A stretch of DNA of 35,798 nt from Streptomyces albus subsp. chlorinus. Its GTDB lineage: Bacteria; Actinomycetota; Actinomycetes; Streptomycetales; Streptomycetaceae. The translations under genes were made by a program, and so were the position numbers. Shown one piece after another: positions 1-9,544 of this stretch. The notes beneath the pieces were generated by a model. That model was not told the DNA's origin and did not search any database. It was given only the letters and a program-made list of their open reading frames with translations. The stretch's first letter is position 1; each line of letters begins with the position of its first letter. Where the stretch lies: NCBI RefSeq assembly GCF_013302895.1, contig NZ_VJOK01000001.1, positions 1,170,135 to 1,205,932 of the forward strand, in the 5' to 3' direction.

Positions 1-163
1 CCGCGCGCGGGGGCACGGACGGTGCGGCCGCACGCGAGGGTGCGGGCGGGGCGGCCGGGTCCGTCGCGTCGGCCGGGGTGCCGGAGGGGCGCGGTGTGAC
101 GGCCGGCCGGGGCGGGGCGGCGGGGCGCTCGGGGACCGGGGCACGGTCGGCGTCGGTGCTCAT
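1..163 (-). CDS. N-terminal fragment of an unidentified Pro/Ala-rich protein (runs off left edge)
   Basis: An ATG at 163-161 on the minus strand is preceded by a good ribosome binding site (AAGGGGG about 7 bases upstream) and the frame stays open to the window edge. The visible 54 residues start MSTDADRAPVPERPAAPP and are almost entirely Pro, Ala, Arg, Ser and Thr, so this is a disordered leader of the kind Streptomyces puts in front of membrane or regulatory proteins. No domain is visible, so no function can be given. It is divergent from the deaminase/aldolase gene, and the 261 bases between them hold no other recognisable gene. Confidence 0.55.
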   Translation of the reverse strand, partial: MSTDADRAPVPERPAAPPRPAVTPRPSGTPADATDPAAPPAPSRAAAPSVPPRA

Positions 164-424
164 GTGCGCCCCCTTCGCGTGCTACCGACCCACACGAACG
201 CCTTGCGGAGCAGGCCGGTTCGCCGGGGCCACAGTGAACTGTTGCCGCGTGCCGTCCCGTCACGGCGTGCGGCGTCACTCTACGGTGCGGACCGGGAGGG
301 TGGGCAACCCGGCCGAGACAGCGGTGGCAGCCCTGCCGAAGTGGGCGAACGCGCCGGTCCCCGGGCCGGTCGCCGTCGTTCCGGGGGGCTGGGCCGCGGG
401 GCGCGGCTCTGGCAAGCTGCAAGG

Positions 425-1639
425 GTGTTCGATACGACTGCCGATCTCGCCGCCGTGCGCACCCGGTACGACCGCGCGACCGCCCATCTCGACGCGCCGC
501 TCGCCCTGGTCGACCTGGAGGCGTTCGACGCCAACGCCGACGACCTGGTGCGGCGCGCCGGGGGCAAGCCGCTGCGTGTCGCCACCAAGTCCGTGCGGTG
601 CCGGGCCCTGTTGGAGCGGGTCCTGGCCAAGGACGGCTTCCGCGGGGTGATGAGCTACACGCTGGCCGAGTCGCTGTGGCTGGCCCGTTCGGGCGTCCAG
701 GACGTGCTGCTGGCCTACCCGTCGGCGGACCGTGCCGGGTACGCCGAACTGGCGTCCGACCCGAAGCTGGCGGAAGCGGTGACCGTGATGGTCGACGACC
801 CCGCGCAGCTGGCGCTGATCGACTCGGCGCGCGACGGCGGCCGTGCGGAGATCCGCGTCTGTCTCGAACTGGACACCTCACTGCGTCTGCTGGGCGGCCG
901 GGTGCGTGTCGGGGCCCGCCGCTCCCCGCTGCACTCCCCCGCCGCCCTGGCCGAGCTGGCGCGGGCCGTCCAGCGGCGCCCGGGCTTCCGGCTGGTGGGG
1001 GTGATGGGATACGAGGCGCATGTGGCGGGTGTGGGCGACGCCGTTCCGGGTGCGGCCCTGCGCTCACGTGCCGTCCGGCTGATGCAGGCGGCGGCACGGC
1101 GCGAGCTGTCCGCACGGCGGGCCGCGGCGGTGCGGGCGGTCCGCGCGGTGGCGCCGGAGCTGGAGTTCGTCAACGGCGGCGGCACGGGCAGCGTCCAGCA
1201 CACCGCGGCCGAGGACGCCGTCACCGAGATCGCCGCCGGCTCGGGCCTGTTCGTGCCGCGCCTGTTCGACCACTACACCTCGTTCACCGGCCGCCCGGCC
1301 GCGCTCTTCGCCATGCCCGTCGTGCGCCGGCCGGGGGTCGGCGTGGTGACGGTCCTCGGCGGCGGCTACCCGGCCTCCGGTGCGGCGGGCCGCGACCGGC
1401 TGCCGCAGCCGTTCCTGCCCACCGGTCTGCGGTACGACCCGCAGGAGGGACCCGGCGAGGTGCAGACCCCGCTGCTGGGACAGCCCGCCGACGACCTGCT
1501 GATCGGGGACAAGGTCTGGTTCCGGCACGCCAAGTCGGGCGAGCTGTGCGAGCGGTTCGCGGCCCTGCACCTGGTCGAGGGCGACCGGGTGGTCGAGTCC
1601 GTGCCCACCTACCGGGGCGAGGGCATGACCTTCCTGTGA
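425..1639 (+). CDS. PLP-dependent amino acid deaminase/aldolase (D-threonine aldolase / alanine racemase-fold family)
   Basis: 404 residues from a GTG start; the frame is open further upstream, but the upstream residues look like shadow coding and similarity begins around LDAPLALVDLEAFDAN. The N-terminal half is an alanine-racemase-type TIM barrel with the presumed PLP lysine at K55 (VATKSVRC). The C-terminal part is a D-serine-dehydratase-like domain whose metal pair is visible as H368 and C375 (WFRHAKSGELCERF). Family members cleave or deaminate D-hydroxy amino acids such as D-threonine or D-serine; the substrate here cannot be told from sequence. The start is the weak point because AAGG abuts the GTG directly. 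It stands alone, facing the convergent HAD gene. Confidence 0.85.
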   Translation: MFDTTADLAAVRTRYDRATAHLDAPLALVDLEAFDANADDLVRRAGGKPLRVATKSVRCRALLERVLAKDGFRGVMSYTLAESLWLARSGVQDVLLAYPSADRAGYAELASDPKLAEAVTVMVDDPAQLALIDSARDGGRAEIRVCLELDTSLRLLGGRVRVGARRSPLHSPAALAELARAVQRRPGFRLVGVMGYEAHVAGVGDAVPGAALRSRAVRLMQAAARRELSARRAAAVRAVRAVAPELEFVNGGGTGSVQHTAAEDAVTEIAAGSGLFVPRLFDHYTSFTGRPAALFAMPVVRRPGVGVVTVLGGGYPASGAAGRDRLPQPFLPTGLRYDPQEGPGEVQTPLLGQPADDLLIGDKVWFRHAKSGELCERFAALHLVEGDRVVESVPTYRGEGMTFL

Positions 1640-1822
1640 CCCCCTGACGGGACTTGGGGGCGGGCCGTCGTCCCGGACGGCTCCGAGGCCCCCTTCCAGC
1701 CTCTCGTCCCAGACGGGTTCTCTGCTGCCGCCGCCCGTGCCCGGTGCCGGGAGGGGCCGGGGCACCGGCCTGGCGGGGCCGTCAGGCTCAGGCCCGCACC
1801 TCATGGCACACCCGTACGACGT

Positions 1823-1853
1823 GCGGGGGCGCCCCGGGAACGGACGCCCCCGC
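1823..1853 (-). terminator. Hairpin terminator after the HAD phosphatase gene
   Basis: A perfect 9-bp inverted repeat (1823-1831 pairing with 1845-1853, GCGGGGGCG arm, 13-base loop) lies 13 bases beyond the stop codon of the minus-strand HAD gene. There is no T-run, which is usual for Streptomyces. It sits between convergent genes. Bases 1640-1822 hold nothing else that I recognise. Confidence 0.5.
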
Positions 1854-1866
1854 GCGGACGGCCGGG

Positions 1867-3153
1867 TCAGGCCTCGGCCCCGTACGCGGTGTCCTCCTGG
1901 TCGGGGATGACGGAGCCGTCGTCCCGGCGCACCGGGCCGGTCGAGCCGTCAGGGTTGGTGAAGGCGTCCTCGGCGCACGGGTACGGGTCCTCCTTGCGCG
2001 GCAGCGGTTCGATGAACATCGGGTTCACCGCCCAGCGGCCGTCGGCGTCGTCGTAGCCGCGGCACATGATCTCCGGCTTGTTCCGGTTGAGCACGAGGTG
2101 CGTGCCGGTGGCGTCACCGACGAACGCGACGTCGGTGTCGGCGTCGCCCCCGCCGATCGCGATGCGGTGCCGCCGGTCCTGCTTCTGCCAGGCCCGGGCG
2201 CCCTTGACGCCGAAGATCTCCTGGTTGATCACGCAGCGCTTGCCGTCGATGTAGGGGATGTCCTCCCCCTGGCTCACGCCGGTGCCGCCGCAGCCCCTGG
2301 TCCAAGTGGTGATGCGGCCGTGCCGCACGACGCTGCGGATGGCGAGGGTGTGCGCGCGGTCGATGCCGACGCCGCTGGACCACTCCTCGGTCACCGGCTC
2401 GGAGCCGGCAGAGACGATGTAGACGTCGAACCCGGCCTTCCGCAGCGTGCGGACGAGGTCCTTCTGCTGGTCGTAGTAGCGGCTGTAGGCGGGCAGGGTG
2501 TGGGTGCCGACGCGCTTCTCGCTGCCGACCGGCGCCGCCAGTGCCTCGTCCCGCGCGGCCCGTGCGTAGGAGCGGAGTTCCGCGACGGTGTGCCCCGCGA
2601 ACAGCTGCGGGACCCACGCGTACTCCGGGACGGTGCGCCGGTGGTTCCACTCCCCCTCGAAGGCGTCCTGGCCGCTCATCGTCTCGGCTTCGCCGCGCAC
2701 CTGGAGGATCTCGTCGGCGCAGGCGGTGTTCGTGGACGTCGGCAGGGGCTCGCCGACCGGCACCCGGGTGCCGCACGCCTTGGTGAGCGCCCGGTCGGCG
2801 GCCGGGGTGAGCCACTCGCTGGTGTCCGACCAGTCCTTGGGCCGCAGGATCTTGTCGTGCTCCAGGGCCCAGGCGATGGTCGCGTCGGTCGAGTCGTTCT
2901 TGACAATGGTGTTGTCCCAGTCGAACGCCGCGACCGGCCGGTGCTTCCCGCCCCGCCAGTGGGGTGAGCACACGCCGCGCTCGTCGATGGTGCGCTGGAG
3001 CTTCGCCCTGTTCTCCCCGTACCAGGGGAGGTCCTTGGACAGCTGGGGGCAGTGCCGGCCCGCGCCGTGGTGGCCGTGGGCCTGTGCGGGAACGGGTGCG
3101 AGGGCGGCTGCGAGGGCGGCTGCGAGGGCGGTCAGGACGGATCTGCTGCGCAT
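1867..3153 (-). CDS. Secreted HAD-superfamily phosphatase, phosphorylcholine-phosphatase-like
   Basis: 428 residues. The ATG at 3153 is chosen because AGGAGAGG sits 7 bases upstream and the protein then begins with a signal peptide (MRSRSVLTAL, Ala-rich core, cleavage probably after AQA at about residue 25). HAD motif I is D78-W-D80-N-T, motif II is S248 in VSAGSE, and motif IV is GGGDADTD at 334-341, so the catalytic set is complete. The DxDNT motif and a large cap between motifs I and II resemble the exported phosphorylcholine phosphatases (PchP). The likely role is extracellular release of phosphate and an amino alcohol from a phosphomonoester. It lies 123 bases downstream of the SDR gene on the same strand, with a terminator-like hairpin between, so it is probably a separate unit. 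Substrate assignment is inference. Confidence 0.8.
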   Translation of the reverse strand: MRSRSVLTALAAALAAALAPVPAQAHGHHGAGRHCPQLSKDLPWYGENRAKLQRTIDERGVCSPHWRGGKHRPVAAFDWDNTIVKNDSTDATIAWALEHDKILRPKDWSDTSEWLTPAADRALTKACGTRVPVGEPLPTSTNTACADEILQVRGEAETMSGQDAFEGEWNHRRTVPEYAWVPQLFAGHTVAELRSYARAARDEALAAPVGSEKRVGTHTLPAYSRYYDQQKDLVRTLRKAGFDVYIVSAGSEPVTEEWSSGVGIDRAHTLAIRSVVRHGRITTWTRGCGGTGVSQGEDIPYIDGKRCVINQEIFGVKGARAWQKQDRRHRIAIGGGDADTDVAFVGDATGTHLVLNRNKPEIMCRGYDDADGRWAVNPMFIEPLPRKEDPYPCAEDAFTNPDGSTGPVRRDDGSVIPDQEDTAYGAEA

Positions 3154-3229
3154 CTGGCGCCTCTCCTGGGTTGTCGGCAGTGACCATGTGCACGCTACAT
3201 CTGTCGCGGCACGGCCCTTGGCCGCCCCT

Positions 3230-3269
3230 GTCCCGCGTCGCCTGAGCGGTGCCACCGGTGACGCGGGAC
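3230..3269 (-). terminator. Hairpin terminator after the SDR gene
   Basis: A perfect 10-bp inverted repeat (GTCCCGCGTC at 3230-3239 with its complement at 3260-3269, 20-base loop that can itself pair) begins 8 bases after the SDR stop codon. It separates the ligase-dehydrogenase-SDR operon from the HAD gene. Confidence 0.45.
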
Positions 3270-3276
3270 GAGCGCC

Positions 3277-4092
3277 CTACAACGGCGTGACGTACGCTCC
3301 CGTGATCCCCCCGTCCACCAGGAACTCCGCGGCGTTCACATAGGAGGAGTCGTCACTGGCCAGGAACGCCACCGCCGCGGCGATCTCCTCCGGCTCGGCG
3401 AACCGTCCCGCGGGCACGTGCACCAGCCGCCGCTGCGCCCGCTCGGGGTCCTTGGCGAACAGCTCCTTCAGCAGCGGTGTGTTCCCCGGGCCGGGGCACA
3501 GCGCGTTCACCCTGATGCCCTCCCGGGCGAACTGCACCCCCAGCTCCCGCGACATGGCCAGCACCCCGCCCTTGGCGGCGGTGTAGCTGATCTGCGAGGT
3601 GGCGGCCCCCATGACGGCCACGAAGGAGGCCGTGTTGATGATGGAGCCGCGCCCCTGGGCGCGCATGTACGGCAGGACGGCCTTGCAGCACAGGTACACC
3701 GAGGTGAGGTTCACCTCCTGCACGTGCCGCCACGCCTCCAGTCCGGTCTCCAGGATGGAACCGTCCTCGGGTGGCGAGATGCCCGCGTTGTTGAAGGCGA
3801 CGTCGACCGATCCGCAGGCGTCGTTCGCCGTCCGGAACAGCGCCTCCACCTGCTCCTGGTCGGTGACGTCCGTCTGGACGAACAGTCCGTCGATCTCCTC
3901 GGCCGCCGACTTGCCGCGTTCGGCGTCGATGTCGGCGCACACCACGTGGGCGCCCTCCGAGGCGAGACGGCGGGCGGTCGCCAGGCCGATGCCGCTGCCC
4001 GCGCCGGTCACCACCGCCGTACGCCCGACGAGGCGGCGGCAGACGGCGGTCCGGTCGTCCTGGCTCACGAGGATCTGGTCGGTCCGGCTCAC
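3277..4092 (-). CDS. SDR-family NAD-dependent alcohol dehydrogenase/oxidoreductase of the gamma-glutamylation cluster
   Basis: 271 residues from a GTG at 4092 that overlaps the stop of the aldehyde dehydrogenase gene by 4 bases (GTGA), with AAGGAGAG just upstream, so the two are translationally coupled. It is a classical short-chain dehydrogenase: TGAGSGIG cofactor motif at 29-36, NNAG at 101-104, catalytic S156, Y170 and K174 (YTAAK). Asp54 at the end of strand beta-2 (CADID) favours NAD over NADP. The position next to a GlnA-like ligase and an aldehyde dehydrogenase suggests that it oxidises the hydroxyl of a gamma-glutamylated amino alcohol to the aldehyde. Generic annotation would be 3-oxoacyl-ACP reductase-like SDR; the specific role is inferred from context. 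Confidence 0.85.
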   Translation of the reverse strand: MSRTDQILVSQDDRTAVCRRLVGRTAVVTGAGSGIGLATARRLASEGAHVVCADIDAERGKSAAEEIDGLFVQTDVTDQEQVEALFRTANDACGSVDVAFNNAGISPPEDGSILETGLEAWRHVQEVNLTSVYLCCKAVLPYMRAQGRGSIINTASFVAVMGAATSQISYTAAKGGVLAMSRELGVQFAREGIRVNALCPGPGNTPLLKELFAKDPERAQRRLVHVPAGRFAEPEEIAAAVAFLASDDSSYVNAAEFLVDGGITGAYVTPL

Positions 4093-5507
4093 GAGCTCTC
4101 CTTGGTGCTGGGTTCCGTGCTGAGGAAGACGTTCTTGGTCTCGGTGAAGGCGGCGAGCGCGCCGGGGCCCAGCTCGCGTCCGAGCCCGGACTGCTTGTAT
4201 CCCCCGAAGGGCGTGGAGTACCGGACGCTGCTGTGCGAGTTGACCGACAGGTTCCCCGCGGCGACCCCGCCGCTGACCCGCAGGGCGCGGCCCACGTCCC
4301 GCGTCCACACGGAGCCGGAGAGCCCGTACTCGGTCTCGTTGGCGAGCCGCACCGCCTCCTCCTCGTCCTCGAACGGGATGACGACGGCGACGGGTCCGAA
4401 GACCTCCTCCACGGCGACCCGGTCCCCCGGGGCGCCGGCCAGCACGGTCGCCGGGTACCAGAACCCGGGCCCCTCGGGGACGCTGCCCCGGATGAGGGCG
4501 GGCGCGTCCTGCGGCACGTAGCCGCGTACCCGCTCCAGCTGCCGCGCGGAGATCAGCGGCCCCATCCGGGTGGCGGCGTCCACCGGGTCCCCGGCGCGGA
4601 AGGCGTGCACGGCGGGCTCCAGCAGTTCCAGGAAGCGGTCGTGGACGGAGCGCTGGACCAGGATGCGGCTGCGGGCGCAGCAGTCCTGCCCGGTGTTGTC
4701 CAGGAAGGAGCCGGGCGCGCCCGCCGCCGCCTCTTCCAGGTCGGCGTCGGCGAAGACGATGTTGGGGCTCTTGCCGCCCAGTTCGAGGGTCACGCGTTTC
4801 ACGGACGCCGCGCACCGGGCCATGATCCGCTTGCCGACGGCGGTCGAGCCGGTGAAGACGACCTTGGCCACGCGCGGGTGCTCGACCAGCGCCGTTCCGG
4901 TGACGGGCCCCTCGCCGGGCAGCACCTGGAAGAGCCCTTCGGGCAGTCCGGCCTCCAGGGCCAGCTCCGCCAGCCGCAGCGCGGTCAGCGGGGTGTTCTC
5001 GGCGGGTTTGAGGAGGACGGCGTTCCCGGCCGCGAGCGCGGGTGCCGTTCCCCAGGCCGCGACGGGCATGGGGAAGTTCCACGGGGCGATCACCGCGACC
5101 ACGCCCAGCGGCTCGGCGAAGGTGATGTTCACGCCCCCGGCGACGGGGATCTGCCGCCCCGTCAGCCGCTCGACCCCGCCTGCGGAGTAGTCGAGCAGGT
5201 CGCGGACGTTGCCCGCCTCCCAGATGGCGTTGCTCAGCGGGTGCCCGGCCTCCCGGGTCTCGAGGACGGCCAGCTCCTCGATGTGCCCGTCCACCACGGA
5301 CGCGAACCGGCGCAGCAGCCGGGCGCGGTCCGCCGGGGCGAGCCCCGCCCAGGCGGCCTGCGCGGTGGCGGCCCGCGCGACGGCGGTGTCCACCTGGGCG
5401 GGGGTGGTGGCGGGGACGGTGGCGACGATCTCCTCCGTCGCGGGGTTGACGATCTCCAGCTTCTCCGCCGGTGGCCCGGTGCGGTCTTCTCCGGATGCGT
5501 GGTGCAC
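4089..5507 (-). CDS. Aldehyde dehydrogenase (PuuC-like; gamma-glutamyl aminoaldehyde oxidation)
   Basis: 472 residues, the normal length for the NAD(P)-dependent aldehyde dehydrogenase superfamily. Oxyanion-hole N144 (PWNFP), K167, general base E242 (LELGGK) and nucleophile C276 (NTGQDCCARS) are all present, so the enzyme should be active. The GTG start at 5507 has AAGGA about 11 bases upstream. The gene follows the glutamine-synthetase-like gene after 74 bases and overlaps the SDR gene by 4 bases, forming a three-gene operon. In Puu-type pathways this step converts the gamma-glutamylated aldehyde to the acid; with an ethanolamine substrate the product would be gamma-glutamylglycine. Confidence 0.9.
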   Translation of the reverse strand: MHHASGEDRTGPPAEKLEIVNPATEEIVATVPATTPAQVDTAVARAATAQAAWAGLAPADRARLLRRFASVVDGHIEELAVLETREAGHPLSNAIWEAGNVRDLLDYSAGGVERLTGRQIPVAGGVNITFAEPLGVVAVIAPWNFPMPVAAWGTAPALAAGNAVLLKPAENTPLTALRLAELALEAGLPEGLFQVLPGEGPVTGTALVEHPRVAKVVFTGSTAVGKRIMARCAASVKRVTLELGGKSPNIVFADADLEEAAAGAPGSFLDNTGQDCCARSRILVQRSVHDRFLELLEPAVHAFRAGDPVDAATRMGPLISARQLERVRGYVPQDAPALIRGSVPEGPGFWYPATVLAGAPGDRVAVEEVFGPVAVVIPFEDEEEAVRLANETEYGLSGSVWTRDVGRALRVSGGVAAGNLSVNSHSSVRYSTPFGGYKQSGLGRELGPGALAAFTETKNVFLSTEPSTKESS

Positions 5508-5581
5508 GGTGCGTCAGTCCTTACTCATATGCGCGCTGTACGCACATTCGATTTCCTGTCCACCTGAGCGGCATGTGTCCC

Positions 5582-6949
5582 TCACATGCGCTCGAAGGAG
5601 CGGTACCGCTCCCAGTCGGTCACGGCGGCGTCGAAGGCCCGCTGCTCCACGCGGGCCATGTTCAGGTAGTGCTCCACCACCTCGTCGCCGAAGGCGTCGC
5701 GGGCCAGGGCGCTGTCCTCCCACAGCTGGGCGGCCTCCCGCAGGGTGCCGGGGACGTGCGGCGCGTCCTGTTCGTAGGCGTTGCCGGTGCAGGCGGCGGG
5801 CAGCTCCAGCCGGTTGTCGACGCCGTGCAGTCCGGCCGCGATCATCCCCGCGACGGCGAGGTAGGGGTTGACGTCACCGCCGGGGACGCGGTTCTCCAGC
5901 CGGTGCCCGGCGCCGTGGCCGACGACCCGCAGCGCGCAGGTGCGGTTGTCGGGGCCCCAGGCGACGGCGGTGGGGGCGAAGGAGCCGGGCTGGAACCGCT
6001 TGTAGGAGTTGATGTTCGGCGCGTACAGCAGGGTGAACTCCCGCAGCGCGGCGAGCTGCCCGGCCAGGAAGTGCCGCATCAGGCCGGACATCCCGTACTC
6101 GCCCGTGCCGTCGGCGAGCACGGGGTTCCCCGCCTCGTCGCGCAGGGAGAGGTGGATGTGGCAGGAATTGCCCTCCCGCTCGTCGTACTTGGCCATGAAG
6201 GTGAGGGCCCGGCCCTCCTGGGCGGCGATCTCCTTGGCCCCGGTCTTGTAGATGACGTGCTGGTCGCAGGTGGTGAGCGCGTCGGTGAAGCGGAAGGCGA
6301 TCTCGTGCTGCCCCAGGTTGCACTCGCCCTTGGCCGACTCCACGACCATGCCGGCGGCCCCCATCTCGTTCCGTATCCGGCGCAGCAGGGGCTCGACGCG
6401 TCCGGTGCCGAGGATGGAGTAGTCGACGTTGTACTGGTTGGCGGGTGTCAGGCCCCGGTAGGCGCCGTCCCACGCCTGTTCGTAGGTGTCCTGGAAGACC
6501 ATGAACTCCAGCTCGGTGCCCGCGTAGGCACCCCAGTCGCGTTCGGCGAGCCGGTCGAGCTGGCGCTTGAGGATCTGCCGCGGCGAGGCGGCCACGGGTG
6601 AGCCGTCGTGCCAGGCCAGGTCGGCGATCAGCAGCGCGGTGCCGGGGTTCCAGGGGACGCGGCGCAAGGTGGCGTGGTCGCCGTGCATGGCGAAGTCGCC
6701 GTAACCGCGCTCCCAGGAGGCCATCGCGTAGCCGTCCACGGTGTTGAGGTCCACGTCGACGGCGAGCAGGTAGTTGCAGCCCTCACTGCCGCCGTCGAGG
6801 ACGTGCTGGAGGAAGTACGGCGCGGCGAACCGCTTTCCCTGGAGGCGTCCTTGCATGTCGGTGAAGGCCAGGACAACGGTGTCGACCTCGCCCGCGTCGA
6901 CAAGTCCTCTCAGCTCTTCGACGTCGAGGGGCGGTGTGCTGTCTGCCAC
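5582..6949 (-). CDS. glnA4: Glutamine-synthetase-like gamma-glutamyl ligase (GlnA4-type, probable gamma-glutamylethanolamide synthetase)
   Basis: 455 residues of the GS-I fold. The GTG at 6949 is preferred because AGGAGG lies 7 bases upstream, whereas the in-frame ATG at 6982 has no Shine-Dalgarno. Visible GS active-site elements are E146/E148 (TELEF), E209 and E216 (ECNLGQHE), H264/H266 (CHIHLS) and the RLENR segment around 350. It lacks the adenylylation-loop context of true GlnA. By organisation it matches the S. coelicolor paralogue GlnA4, which I recall being reported to ligate glutamate to ethanolamine rather than ammonia. It heads the operon with the aldehyde dehydrogenase and SDR and is divergent from the GntR gene, its probable regulator. 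Polyamine specificity (GlnA2/GlnA3-like) is the main alternative. Confidence 0.85.
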   Translation of the reverse strand: MADSTPPLDVEELRGLVDAGEVDTVVLAFTDMQGRLQGKRFAAPYFLQHVLDGGSEGCNYLLAVDVDLNTVDGYAMASWERGYGDFAMHGDHATLRRVPWNPGTALLIADLAWHDGSPVAASPRQILKRQLDRLAERDWGAYAGTELEFMVFQDTYEQAWDGAYRGLTPANQYNVDYSILGTGRVEPLLRRIRNEMGAAGMVVESAKGECNLGQHEIAFRFTDALTTCDQHVIYKTGAKEIAAQEGRALTFMAKYDEREGNSCHIHLSLRDEAGNPVLADGTGEYGMSGLMRHFLAGQLAALREFTLLYAPNINSYKRFQPGSFAPTAVAWGPDNRTCALRVVGHGAGHRLENRVPGGDVNPYLAVAGMIAAGLHGVDNRLELPAACTGNAYEQDAPHVPGTLREAAQLWEDSALARDAFGDEVVEHYLNMARVEQRAFDAAVTDWERYRSFERM

Positions 6950-7021
6950 GAGTGGGCCTCCTGTCCGATGCACGGAAGCCATAAGGTAGCCATGGAGACC
7001 ATTGCAACGGAAGAGGGTGCC

Positions 7022-7747
7022 ATGCGTTCCACACCGGAGGACGACAGGCTGGCCACGGTGCTGCGTACGGTACGCGCGGGCAACGGGTTCGAGGAGGCCC
7101 TGGAGCAGATACTCCAGATCGTCCGGCTCGGCCTGGTGCCGGAGGGCGGACGGCTGCCGGCCGAGCGGGAGCTGGCCGAGCGGCTCGGCATCAGCCGCGT
7201 CACCCTGCGCGAGGTGCTCAAGGTCCTCGCCGAGCAGGGCGTGGTGGTCAGCAGGCGCGGCCGGTACGGCGGCACCTTCGTCCTGCCGCAGCCCAGGACG
7301 GGCGACCCGGCGGCGGCTCCGGCGCCGGTGCCCACGTCCGACCTGGTGGACACCCTGCGCTTCCGTGAGGTCCTGGAGGCGGGCGCCGCCGAACTGTGCG
7401 CCTCCCGCGGCCTGTCCGCCCAGGAGGCCGCCCGGCTGCGGGGGGCGCTGGAGGCCACCGGCGAGGCGGCGCTCACCGACTACCGCCGGCTCGACACCCT
7501 GCTCCACCTCACCCTGGTCGAACTGGCGGGCTCACCCTCGCTGACCGCGCAGTACGCCGCCGTGCGGGCCAAGCTGAACGAGCTGCTGGGCCGCATCCCG
7601 CTGCTGGTGCGCAACCTGGAGCACTCGCAGCGGCAGCACGCGGCGCTGGTGGCCGCGGTCCTGGAGGAGGACAGCGACGCGGCCCGGGCGGTGGCCCGCG
7701 AGCACTGCGCGGGCACGGCCTCACTCCTTTGGGGATTTCTCGCGTGA
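7022..7747 (+). CDS. GntR/FadR-family transcriptional regulator of the gamma-glutamylation cluster
   Basis: 241 residues. A winged helix-turn-helix occupies about residues 22-85 (LPAERELAERLGISRVTLRE is the GntR signature), followed by an all-helical FCD ligand domain to residue 235. The ATG at 7022 has GAAGAGGG 5-6 bases upstream; an in-frame ATG at 6992 with AAGG is a possible longer start. It sits between the ligase operon (minus strand) and the permease/hydrolase genes (plus strand), so it is placed to control both through the 72-base divergent region. FCD regulators usually bind a small carboxylic acid or an amino-acid-derived ligand; the ligand here is not known. Confidence 0.88.
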   Translation: MRSTPEDDRLATVLRTVRAGNGFEEALEQILQIVRLGLVPEGGRLPAERELAERLGISRVTLREVLKVLAEQGVVVSRRGRYGGTFVLPQPRTGDPAAAPAPVPTSDLVDTLRFREVLEAGAAELCASRGLSAQEAARLRGALEATGEAALTDYRRLDTLLHLTLVELAGSPSLTAQYAAVRAKLNELLGRIPLLVRNLEHSQRQHAALVAAVLEEDSDAARAVAREHCAGTASLLWGFLA

Positions 7748-7896
7748 ACTGTGCGGAAGCTGCGGACTTTTGGTGCCGTATGCCCCGCAACGCCGCTTCC
7801 CGTTACCTCCCGTTCACGTACGAGGGGTTGCGCCTGACCGCTCAGGGCCACAAAGGTATGCCAGCACACCAATGGCCGACGGCGGGAGTCTGGCAC

Positions 7897-9402
<1,506 letters not shown>

Positions 9403-9433
9403 GGAGCCGGGGAGGGACTCCCACAGCTCCCGT

Positions 9434-9520
9434 CCGCCGAGGACCCACCGGCGCACCGCTCTCCGCCGAAGACCCACCGACGCACCGCACTCCACCGAAG
9501 GCCCACCGACGCACCGCAGC
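9434..9520. repeat. Three tandem imperfect copies of a 29-bp unit
   Basis: Units at 9434-9462, 9463-9491 and 9492-9520 are contiguous and each contains the core CCCACCG[G/A]CGCACCGC with only a few changes. They fill most of the 142-base spacer between the permease stop and the hydrolase Shine-Dalgarno. The 29-bp period is not a multiple of three, so this is not coding repeat structure. It is too tight (no spacers) to be a CRISPR array. Confidence 0.8.
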
Positions 9521-9544
9521 GCACCCGCACACAGGAGCACCCCC

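Noticed and set aside
164..424. Upstream extension of the deaminase/aldolase
   Set aside because: The added residues are low-complexity Arg/Gly/Ala sequence with no family similarity; the GTG at 425 fits the family N-terminus.
4093..5082. Long N-terminal extension of the SDR reading frame
   Set aside because: It runs antisense-free but out of frame through the aldehyde dehydrogenase gene and is Arg/Pro/Gly-rich shadow sequence; the GTG at 4092 has a ribosome binding site and coupling to the upstream stop.
6950..7507. Extension of the glutamine-synthetase-like gene on the minus strand
   Set aside because: It is the antisense shadow of the GntR gene; GTG 6949 has a strong AGGAGG.
9434..9520. 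CRISPR array
   Set aside because: The 29-bp units are contiguous without spacers and imperfect, and no cas genes are present.
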